11,304 nt of DNA, taken from contig CAJUMT010000109.1 in NCBI GenBank assembly GCA_910587495.1, positions 1 to 11,304 of the forward strand, given 5' to 3'. The notes under the pieces are model-generated. The model made no database searches. It was not told the DNA's origin and was given only the letters and a program-made list of their open reading frames with translations. Below are positions 5,692 through 11,304 of this stretch, in pieces. The translations under genes and the position numbers were made by a program. Numbering within the stretch: the first letter of the stretch is position 1; every line of letters starts with the position of its first letter. This stretch comes from an uncultured Lachnospiraceae bacterium. GTDB lineage: Bacteria; Bacillota_A; Clostridia; Lachnospirales; Lachnospiraceae.

Positions 5692-6717
5692 ATGGATTAT
5701 AAAAATGCAGGCGTAGACATTGAAGCCGGTTATAAATCGGTAGAACTGATGAAAAAATATGTAAAGGAAACCATGCGCCCGGAAGTACTGGGAGGCCTTG
5801 GAGGATTCTCAGGCGCATTTTCTATTGGCGCGTGCAAAGGAATGGAAAAACCTACGCTGGTGTCCGGCACGGACGGCGTAGGAACAAAATTAAAACTGGC
5901 TTTTCTTCTTAACAAACATGATACGGTAGGCATTGACTGTGTGGCTATGTGCGTCAACGATATTGCCTGTGCCGGCGGAGAGCCGTTATTCTTCCTGGAT
6001 TATATTGCATGCGGCAAAAATTATCCCGAGAAAATCGCTACTATTGTAAGCGGTGTGGCGGAAGGCTGCAAACAGGCAGGGGCGGCGCTGATCGGCGGGG
6101 AGACCGCGGAGATGCCCGGCTTTTATCCCCAGGATGAATACGACTTGGCGGGATTTGCCGTAGGAATTGTGGATGAAAAAGAAATGATTACCGGAGCGGA
6201 CATCAAAGCAGGAGATACGCTCATTGGTATCGCTTCCTCCGGAATACATAGCAACGGATTTTCACTGGTGCGTAAGGTATTCCGTATGAGTGAAGAATAT
6301 TTGAACATTTATTATGACTGCCTGGGATGTACATTGGGAGAAGCCTTGATCGTCCCGACCAAGATTTATGTAAAAGCTTTAAGAAGTGTCCGGGAGGCGG
6401 GCGTGAAAATCAAAGGGTGCAGCCATATCACAGGAGGCGGGTTCTATGAAAATATTCCCAGGATGCTGCCTGAGGGCGTGCGTGCGGTGGTAAAAAAGGA
6501 CAGCTATCCTCTGCTGCCCATCTTCCGCATGCTTCAGGAAGAAGGGAAGATCGCGGAAGATATGATGTATAATACCTATAATATGGGACTTGGCATGATC
6601 CTTGCCGTAGATCCGTCGGATACAGATAAGACAATGGAAGCCGTGCGTCAGGCCGGAGAAGTTCCCTATGTGGTCGGCAGCGTGGAAAACGGCGAAAAAG
6701 GTGTGGTTTTATGTTAA
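5692..6717 (+). CDS. purM: Phosphoribosylformylglycinamidine cyclo-ligase (AIR synthetase)
   Basis: PurM closes the imidazole ring of FGAM using ATP to give aminoimidazole ribonucleotide (AIR), the fifth step of purine synthesis and the supplier of PurE's precursor. The 341-residue length is standard. Visible motifs are DYKNAGVDIEAG at 2-13, SGTDGVGTKLK at 58-68 (ATP/Mg contact), GGETAEMPG at 135-143, GIHSNGFSL at 184-192, HITGGGFYENIPR at 245-257 and YNMGLGM at 296-302. The ATG at 5692 follows AGGAGG by 7 nt. The stop overlaps the purN start by 7 nt, so the two are translationally coupled. Expression is presumably influenced by the structured leader directly upstream. Confidence 0.97.
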   Translation: MDYKNAGVDIEAGYKSVELMKKYVKETMRPEVLGGLGGFSGAFSIGACKGMEKPTLVSGTDGVGTKLKLAFLLNKHDTVGIDCVAMCVNDIACAGGEPLFFLDYIACGKNYPEKIATIVSGVAEGCKQAGAALIGGETAEMPGFYPQDEYDLAGFAVGIVDEKEMITGADIKAGDTLIGIASSGIHSNGFSLVRKVFRMSEEYLNIYYDCLGCTLGEALIVPTKIYVKALRSVREAGVKIKGCSHITGGGFYENIPRMLPEGVRAVVKKDSYPLLPIFRMLQEEGKIAEDMMYNTYNMGLGMILAVDPSDTDKTMEAVRQAGEVPYVVGSVENGEKGVVLC

Positions 6718-7337
6718 AATTAGCAGTTCTGGTTTCCGGCGGCGGTACGAACCTGCAGGCGATCATAGACTCTATTGCGGACGGACGGATTACCGGCGCG
6801 AAGATTCAGGCTGTGATCAGTAATAACAAAAACGCTTATGCCCTTACGCGGGCTGAAAAAGCAGGCATTCCAGCAAGGTGCATAAGCCCCAGGGACTATA
6901 AGGACAGAACGGCATTTGAGGACGCCCTTTTGGAGGCGCTTATAGAATCCGAAGCCGATCTTGTGGTGCTGGCAGGATGCCTGGTGGTAATACCGGAGAA
7001 AATTGTGGACAAGTTCGAAAACCGGATCATCAATATCCATCCCTCTTTGATTCCCTCCTTTTGCGGAAAGGATTATTATGGATTGAAAGTCCATGAAAGC
7101 GTATTGGAAAGAGGCGTGAAGGTGACCGGAGCTACCGTGCATTTTGTAGATAAAGGCACCGATACAGGGCCGATTATCCTGCAAAAGGCAGTGAGCGTAC
7201 AGCCGAAAGATACGCCGCAGATACTTCAAAGGCGCGTCATGGAAGAGGCAGAGTGGGTGATCATGCCCAAAGCCATTGATATGATCGCCAATGGAAAGAT
7301 AAAAGTGGAAGACGGAAAAACAGTTGAAATACAATAG
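6711..7337 (+). CDS. purN: Phosphoribosylglycinamide formyltransferase
   Basis: PurN transfers a formyl group from 10-formyltetrahydrofolate to GAR, giving FGAR, the third step of purine synthesis. The 208-residue protein has the expected SGGGTNLQAI phosphate-binding loop at 9-18 and the catalytic triad: Asn108 and His110 in NIHPSLIPSF, and Asp151 in GTDTGPII (equivalent to Asn106, His108 and Asp144 of the E. coli enzyme). ATG at 6711 overlaps the last 7 nt of purM, and purD follows at once. It is the folate-dependent type rather than the formate-dependent PurT. Confidence 0.96.
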   Translation: MLKLAVLVSGGGTNLQAIIDSIADGRITGAKIQAVISNNKNAYALTRAEKAGIPARCISPRDYKDRTAFEDALLEALIESEADLVVLAGCLVVIPEKIVDKFENRIINIHPSLIPSFCGKDYYGLKVHESVLERGVKVTGATVHFVDKGTDTGPIILQKAVSVQPKDTPQILQRRVMEEAEWVIMPKAIDMIANGKIKVEDGKTVEIQ

Positions 7338-7349
7338 ATGGAGGCCGAA

Positions 7350-8621
7350 ATGAAAATATTGATCGTAGGGAGCGGCGGCAGAGAACACGCCATCGCATGG
7401 AAAGTGGCGCAGAGTCCGAAAGCGGAGAAGATCTACTGCGCGCCGGGCAATGCCGGAATCGCGGAGTACGCAGAGTGTGTGAACATAGGAGCCATGGAAT
7501 TTGACAGGCTTGTTGCATTTGCAAAAGAAAAACAGATTGACCTGACAATCATCGGCATGGACGATCCTTTGGTGGGCGGCATTGTGGATGCATTTGAGGC
7601 GGAAGGCCTTCGGGTGTTTGGCCCGGCGAAAAACGCGGCGATTTTAGAAGGTTCCAAGGCGTTTTCTAAAGACCTGATGAAAAAATACGGGATCCCTACA
7701 GCGGCTTATGAGACTTTTGACGATCCTGAAAAGGCGATAGAGTATCTGAAAGACGCGCCTATGCCTATTGTTTTAAAAGCGGACGGATTGGCTCTTGGAA
7801 AAGGCGTCCTGATCTGCAATACCCGCGAGGAGGCCCTAGAAGGCGTCAAATCAATTATGATGGATAAAAAGTTTGGAGATGCCGGAAGTCGTATGGTCAT
7901 TGAAGAATTTATGACTGGTCGGGAAGTGTCTGTATTAAGTTTTGTGGATGGTAAGACTATTCGGATTATGACATCTGCCCAGGATCATAAGCGCGCGTTA
8001 GACGGGGACCAGGGACTTAACACTGGAGGTATGGGAACTTTTTCTCCCAGTCCGTTTTATACAAAAGAAGTGGATGCATTTTGCAAAGCGCATATCTATC
8101 AGAAGACCGTAGACGCCATGGCGGCGGAGGGAAGACCGTTCAAAGGAATTATTTTCTTTGGCCTGATGCTCACGGAAAAAGGTCCCAGGGTACTGGAATA
8201 CAATGCCCGCTTCGGAGATCCGGAAGCCCAGGTAGTTCTGCCCCGGATGAAAAATGATATTGTGGAAGTATTTGAAGCCTGTGTGGACGGCACGCTGGAC
8301 AGAATCGAGTTGGAGTTTGAAAATAACGCCGCGGTCTGCGTGGTTTTAGCTTCTGAAGGCTATCCGGTTCAGTATGAAAAAGGATATGAAATACGGGGTC
8401 TTTCGCATTTTAAAAATAAAGATGGTTATTATGTATTCCATGCCGGAAGTAAGTTTGATAACGGCAGAATTGTGACAAGCGGAGGACGGGTTCTGGGCGT
8501 GACGGCTTTGGGAAAGGATTTAAAAGACGCCCGCGCCAACGCTTATAAAGCGACTTCCTGGGTGGAATTTGATAATAAATACTGCCGAAAGGATATTGGA
8601 AAGGCCATTGACGAAGCCTGA
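7350..8621 (+). CDS. purD: Phosphoribosylamine-glycine ligase (GAR synthetase)
   Basis: PurD joins phosphoribosylamine and glycine with ATP, the second step of purine synthesis, and feeds PurN. The 423 residues show an N-terminal GSGGREHAI loop (7-15) and an ATP-grasp fold with KADGLALGKGV (143-153), EEFMTGREVSVL (185-196), NTGGMGTFSPSP (224-235) and the signature NARFGDPEAQ (285-294). Two in-frame ATGs exist, at 7338 and 7350. I chose 7350 because GGAGG (7340-7344) lies just upstream, whereas the first has no ribosome site and would add only four residues (MEAE). It closes the purE-purM-purN-purD group. No clear terminator follows, only a weak CGGCAGCCG dyad near 8634. Confidence 0.96.
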   Translation: MKILIVGSGGREHAIAWKVAQSPKAEKIYCAPGNAGIAEYAECVNIGAMEFDRLVAFAKEKQIDLTIIGMDDPLVGGIVDAFEAEGLRVFGPAKNAAILEGSKAFSKDLMKKYGIPTAAYETFDDPEKAIEYLKDAPMPIVLKADGLALGKGVLICNTREEALEGVKSIMMDKKFGDAGSRMVIEEFMTGREVSVLSFVDGKTIRIMTSAQDHKRALDGDQGLNTGGMGTFSPSPFYTKEVDAFCKAHIYQKTVDAMAAEGRPFKGIIFFGLMLTEKGPRVLEYNARFGDPEAQVVLPRMKNDIVEVFEACVDGTLDRIELEFENNAAVCVVLASEGYPVQYEKGYEIRGLSHFKNKDGYYVFHAGSKFDNGRIVTSGGRVLGVTALGKDLKDARANAYKATSWVEFDNKYCRKDIGKAIDEA

Positions 8622-8668
8622 AGAAAAAGCGTCGGCAGCCGTTAAATGTGAAATTTTTGCGAAATACG

Positions 8669-8697
8669 TTGACTTTCCTTCCCGGAAGCCTTATTGT
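8669..8697 (+). promoter_or_regulatory. Candidate sigma-A promoter of the cohesin-like gene
   Basis: TTGACT (8669-8674) and TATTGT (8692-8697) are 17 nt apart, in the only sizeable gap (118 nt) between purD and the next gene. The spacer contains a short perfect dyad CTTCCCGGAAG (8678-8688), which might bind a regulator but could be chance. Transcription from here would make the downstream gene independent of the purine operon. Confidence 0.55.
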
Positions 8698-8739
8698 AGA
8701 GGTTCAAAGAAGAAATAACCTGGAAAGAGAGAACTTTTT

Positions 8740-10077
8740 ATGAAAAATAGAGTGCATATACCAAAGAAGACGACGATGTTGTTTTTAGTTCTTCTTCTGC
8801 TTTTTGGCATGGAAGTTTGCGCGGCGCCTTCCGTAGAGGGAGATACAGAGCTGACTGCGGTATCGGGACAGGTTGTCTCCGCAGAATATACTATAAAAAG
8901 CGATGAGGATATGGAGGGCGCGGAGCTGAGGTTGTCTTATGACAAAGATGTTCTGACCTATATGTCTGGGAGCGGCGGCAATAACTTTTCCGGAAGCGGC
9001 GGAAACGGGGCAGTGCAGCTTTCCAGTAAGCCAGGCAGTACGTCTACAACCTTTGCTGTAAAATTTAAATGCAAATCCGATCAGACTACGGCTGTGGAAA
9101 TCACTTCTTGTATCATTACAGTAAAAGGGGAAAAAGTGGATGTATTAAAAGGCGAAGACGGTCCGGGTCAGGAGACGGAAGGCGATTTGGATGATGAGGA
9201 AGACGACGATGCAGAGAGGGCAAGCTGGGTTATCGATGAGCGGACCTTTTATCTGCATAATCCTGGATCTTTGGACGACTTTGAATCTGAGCATATGGAG
9301 ATTCAGGGGATCGACAGTCGCGTATTGAAGCATACATCCTTTGACCTGTATGTAATCCGGCTTTTCAGTGATAACGGAAGTTATCGGGATCATTTTGTAT
9401 ATAATCCGGATACAGGAAATGTCATTCCTTTTGTTCAGATGGAGAGTGGTAACGATGATGTGATCTTTATCGAACCGGACTCGAATACTTATGTTCCGAC
9501 CAGATATGTGGGTGTAGATCTGGGATGGGGGGCTAAATACACCATTCCTGCTTATAAGCATGTGATTATCGACGGAATTGATGAAATATTTGATGATACG
9601 AATCGGTATCTGATCTACGGAATCAATCAGGACGGTGAAAAGGCCTGGTACAGTTTTGATTATGACAAGAATTCCCTTCAGCTTTTTGATGACGTAGCCT
9701 ACCAAGGTGAGCAGAACTATATTGAAGAACTGGAGACGAATGTGACGGGGCAGAAAGCGGAAGCAGAGCATCTTCGGGAGCTTTACAATACAAATATGGG
9801 AAGACGTCTTACGATCATCATGGTCATGACGATTCTGATCATAGTGTTGATAAATGCGGTAGTTTTGATGTATTTGCGTATGCGCAAGATGCGGTTTGTT
9901 CCGGAAGAAGAGGAAGACAACGAGGAAGAAGAAACAGTGCAGACACCGGGTGCGTTTGTGACCGGAAGCCTGGAAGAAGATGAGACGGATTTCAATGAAC
10001 CCGATTTTGAAAATACAGAAGAAGCTGAGATTGAGCTGGAGATCATAGATTTGGATGATATGGAAGATGACGAGTAG
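8740..10077 (+). CDS. Exported cohesin-like protein with C-terminal membrane span and acidic tail
   Basis: Encodes 445 residues. Residues 1-29 form a signal peptide (basic start, hydrophobic 13-23, CAAPS cleavage region). Residues ~34-138 resemble a cohesin/carbohydrate-binding-like beta sandwich (VSGQVVSAEYTIKSD, then AELRLSYDKDVLTYMSGSG, then STTFAVKFKCKS). An Asp/Glu-rich linker lies at ~139-160, and an unrecognised beta-rich region at ~162-325 carries Asp/Tyr-rich segments. A short coiled-coil-like helix (~326-352) leads into a membrane span at ~357-379, followed by basic RMRKMR, so the tail is cytoplasmic. In that tail, residues 388-445, 29 of 58 residues are Asp or Glu, with no Lys or Arg. 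The start ATG at 8740 has a weak ribosome site (GAAAGAGAG). Cohesins usually bind dockerins, but a cellulosome role is not supported: there is one domain, a membrane anchor, and no dockerin or glycosidase nearby. Function unknown. Confidence 0.75.
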   Translation: MKNRVHIPKKTTMLFLVLLLLFGMEVCAAPSVEGDTELTAVSGQVVSAEYTIKSDEDMEGAELRLSYDKDVLTYMSGSGGNNFSGSGGNGAVQLSSKPGSTSTTFAVKFKCKSDQTTAVEITSCIITVKGEKVDVLKGEDGPGQETEGDLDDEEDDDAERASWVIDERTFYLHNPGSLDDFESEHMEIQGIDSRVLKHTSFDLYVIRLFSDNGSYRDHFVYNPDTGNVIPFVQMESGNDDVIFIEPDSNTYVPTRYVGVDLGWGAKYTIPAYKHVIIDGIDEIFDDTNRYLIYGINQDGEKAWYSFDYDKNSLQLFDDVAYQGEQNYIEELETNVTGQKAEAEHLRELYNTNMGRRLTIIMVMTILIIVLINAVVLMYLRMRKMRFVPEEEEDNEEEETVQTPGAFVTGSLEEDETDFNEPDFENTEEAEIELEIIDLDDMEDDE

Positions 10078-10083
10078 ATGGAT

Positions 10084-10134
10084 GGGGGCTTGCACTGGGT
10101 GCGGCCCCTGTCGTGTATCCAATCGTCTATTTTT
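10084..10134 (+). terminator. Candidate terminator after the cohesin-like gene
   Basis: GGGGC (10085-10089) pairs with GCCCC (10104-10108), and inside it GCAC (10092-10095) pairs with GTGC (10099-10102) around a TGG loop. The first T-run (TTTTT, 10130-10134) is about 20 nt further on. It is closer if the outer segments TAGA...GGAT and ATCC...TCTA also pair, which places the T-run directly after the extended stem. This is a plausible rather than textbook intrinsic terminator. Confidence 0.5.
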
Positions 10135-10137
10135 GCA

Positions 10138-10166
10138 TTGACCCAGATGGATAAAATTGTTATACT
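10138..10166 (+). promoter_or_regulatory. Strong sigma-A promoter of the gntR-clpC unit
   Basis: TTGACC (10138-10143, 5/6) and TATACT (10161-10166, 5/6) are spaced by exactly 17 nt. Start of transcription would be near 10173, giving a leader of about 70 nt before the regulator's ATG at 10246. This is the best promoter match in the window. Confidence 0.75.
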
Positions 10167-10177
10167 GTATGTATAAC
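10159..10177. promoter_or_regulatory. Perfect 7-bp-arm dyad, candidate operator of the GntR regulator
   Basis: GTTATAC (10159-10165) and GTATAAC (10171-10177) are exact inverted repeats around TGTAT, covering the -10 box and the expected start point. This size and position fit the operators of short YtrA-type GntR repressors, which commonly control their own operon. Binding is inferred, not shown. Confidence 0.65.
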
Positions 10178-10245
10178 ATATGGAATTTATATGGTCAGAG
10201 GCAGCACATGTGCCTTTGCCCGGCTGTAAAGGACAGGGGATAACA

Positions 10246-10617
10246 ATGTATCTGGAAATTGATTTTAACAGTGATGAAGCATTTTATGTACAGCTTTGCA
10301 ATCAGATTATCATCGGGATCGCCACATCCCGGCTTCGGGAGGGAGACACCCTTCCCAGCGTACGGCAGTTGGCGGACGAAGTGGGCATCAATATGCACAC
10401 AGTCAACAAAGCCTACAGTCTCTTAAAGCAGGAAGGATATATTCGCGTGGATCGGAGATGCGGCGCTGTAGTTGCTGTAGATGTGGATAAATTAAAAGCC
10501 ATGGAAGAGATGAAAAAAGAGCTTTTAGTTACACTGGCCAAAGGCAGTTGTAAAGATATTACTCGGGAAGAAGTCCACAGGCTGATTGATGATATCTATG
10601 CAGAGTACGGTGAGTAG
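10246..10617 (+). CDS. YtrA-subfamily GntR transcriptional regulator
   Basis: Encodes 123 residues. The N-terminus (EAFYVQLCNQIIIGIATSRL) and winged helix (LPSVRQLADEVGINMHTVNK at 36-55, then AYSLLKQEGYI to 66) are typical of GntR proteins. Only ~55 residues follow the DNA-binding domain, which fits the short YtrA subfamily with a dimerisation helix and no large effector domain. The frame is open back to 10180, but that ATG is within ~7 nt of the expected transcript start and lacks a ribosome site; the ATG at 10246 has AGGGGA and AAAGGA upstream. clpC begins 33 nt downstream without a visible promoter, so the regulator probably governs clpC, a position filled by CtsR in Bacillus. Its inducer is unknown; many YtrA members respond to cell-envelope stress. 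Confidence 0.88.
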   Translation: MYLEIDFNSDEAFYVQLCNQIIIGIATSRLREGDTLPSVRQLADEVGINMHTVNKAYSLLKQEGYIRVDRRCGAVVAVDVDKLKAMEEMKKELLVTLAKGSCKDITREEVHRLIDDIYAEYGE

Positions 10618-10650
10618 AGAATAAAACTATAATAAAAGGAGTTATTTAAT

Positions 10651-11256
10651 ATGAACTATACAGACAAGGCGAAGCGAGCCCTTGACCTGGCACAAAAGAT
10701 GTCTGTTAAGCTGGCCCATCCATATACAGGTACGGAGCATATTCTGCTTGGTCTTCTGACGGAGTCTACCGGTGCGGCGGGACAGGTATTGTCTGGTGCA
10801 GGCGTGACAGAACAGGGACTTATAGATATGATACGCCAATTGATTGCGCCGGAGGGAAACACCGCTCTGCAGGAAAGACATGATTTCACACCCCGGGCGA
10901 AAAAAATATTAGAAGACGCAGCCTCGGAGGCAAAGCGCTTCCATGAAGAACGTATCGGTACGGAACACATCCTGATCGCCATTTTAAAGGACGGAGAATG
11001 TGTGGGTTCAAGGCTTTTGAATACAATGAATATCCGCCTGAGGGATCTCTATGTGGAGCTGATCACGGCGATGGGAGAAAAGGCGTCCGAATACAGGGAA
11101 GATGTGAGGGGAAGAGGCACCCAGACGTTAGACCAGTACAGTCGGGACCTGACGAAACTGGCGGAAGAAGGAAAATTAGATCCGGTCATCGGTCGTGAAG
11201 AAGAGATCCGCCGGATTATCCAGATTCTGAGCCGTAGGACGAAAAATAATCCTTGT
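10651..11256 (+). CDS. clpC: Clp protease ATP-binding subunit ClpC (3'-truncated by contig end)
   Basis: ClpC is an AAA+ unfoldase that feeds damaged proteins to ClpP. The 202 genuine codons start with ATG at 10651, after AAAAGGAG (10634-10641). They cover the two N-terminal Clp repeats (YTGTEHILLGLLTES at 25-39 and IGTEHILIAILKDGE at 102-116), a linker, and the opening of the first AAA+ domain (LDQYSRDLTKLAEEGKLDPV, then GREEEIRRIIQILSRRTKNNPC). Family members continue with a GEPGVGKT Walker A right after this point, so that and everything beyond is missing. The frame stays open into adapter sequence for 16 more codons, so automatic translation gives a false C-terminus (RSEEHTSELQSH...). ClpC rather than ClpB or ClpA is judged from the N-terminal sequence; the ClpC-specific M-domain cannot be checked. 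Confidence 0.92.
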
Positions 11257-11304
11257 AGATCGGAAGAGCACACGTCTGAACTCCAGTCACACAGCAAGAT
11301 CTCG
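11257..11304 (+). other. Illumina TruSeq-type adapter contamination with index
   Basis: From 11257 the sequence is the well-known adapter beginning AGATCGGAAGAGC and continuing through CACGTCTGAACTCCAGTCAC (34 nt to 11290). Eight index bases ACAGCAAG (11291-11298) and ATCTCG, the start of the flow-cell part of the same oligo, follow. The translation RSEEHTSELQSH, and on the other strand CDWSSDVCSSDL, are familiar adapter artefacts in protein databases. It is not part of the genome and should be trimmed. Confidence 0.98.

Noticed and set aside
8622..8668. Terminator after purD at CGGCAGCCG
   Set aside because: The arms are only 3-4 bp and the nearest T-run is too distant for a convincing terminator.
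9145..10179. Long open frame (344 codons) on the minus strand opposite the cohesin-like gene
   Set aside because: It mirrors the codon pattern of the sense gene, lacks a ribosome site and recognisable domain, and its translation is rich in His/Ile/Arg/Phe as expected for an antisense shadow of acidic codons.
11049..11297. Minus-strand open frame starting in the last bases of the window
   Set aside because: Its first residues (LCDWSSDVCSSDL) come from adapter sequence and the rest is antisense to clpC.
1..11304. tRNA or rRNA genes, CRISPR arrays, insertion sequences, phage genes
   Set aside because: No CCA-ended cloverleaf, ribosomal RNA motif, regularly spaced repeat series, transposase or integrase was seen in the window.

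Overview
The window looks like the end of an assembled contig from a low-to-mid-GC Gram-positive anaerobe of the class Clostridia, most likely a Lachnospiraceae gut commensal. The grounds are the Shine-Dalgarno style (AGGAGG-type sites before almost every gene), the clostridial PurE/PurM/PurD sequences, a short YtrA-type GntR regulator in front of clpC, and small membrane proteins of kinds common in that family. Genus cannot be fixed from sequence alone.

Layout. Positions 1-1011 (minus strand) hold a BlaI/MecI-type repressor translationally coupled to an unrecognised membrane-anchored protein that runs off the left edge; a 42-bp nested inverted repeat overlaps their promoter. Divergently, pyrE (1202-1879) starts from its own promoter, is followed by an uncalled 51-residue membrane protein (1899-2054), and ends in a hairpin terminator. 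Next is a tight cluster of a VanZ-like membrane protein, a three-helix DUF6142-like protein with a TTG start, and a 692-residue M29-like aminopeptidase. The purine genes purE, purM, purN and purD fill 5055-8621. A separate unit with its own promoter encodes a signal-peptide, cohesin-like, single-membrane-span protein with a very acidic tail. Last comes a YtrA-type GntR regulator with a perfect dyad over its -10 box, directly followed by clpC.

The most unusual signal is a ~113-nt element present twice, immediately before purE and immediately before purM (about 88% identical by eye). Each copy folds into the same long hairpin closed by GCGCC/GGCGC and ends at the ribosome binding site, and most differences inside the stem keep or improve pairing. 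This looks like a duplicated structured mRNA leader or a small dispersed repeat, and I cannot match it to a known riboswitch class.

The right end is not biological: bases 11257-11304 are Illumina TruSeq-type adapter with an 8-nt index, fused in frame to clpC. clpC is genuine only up to 11256, where it breaks off just before the first Walker A motif.
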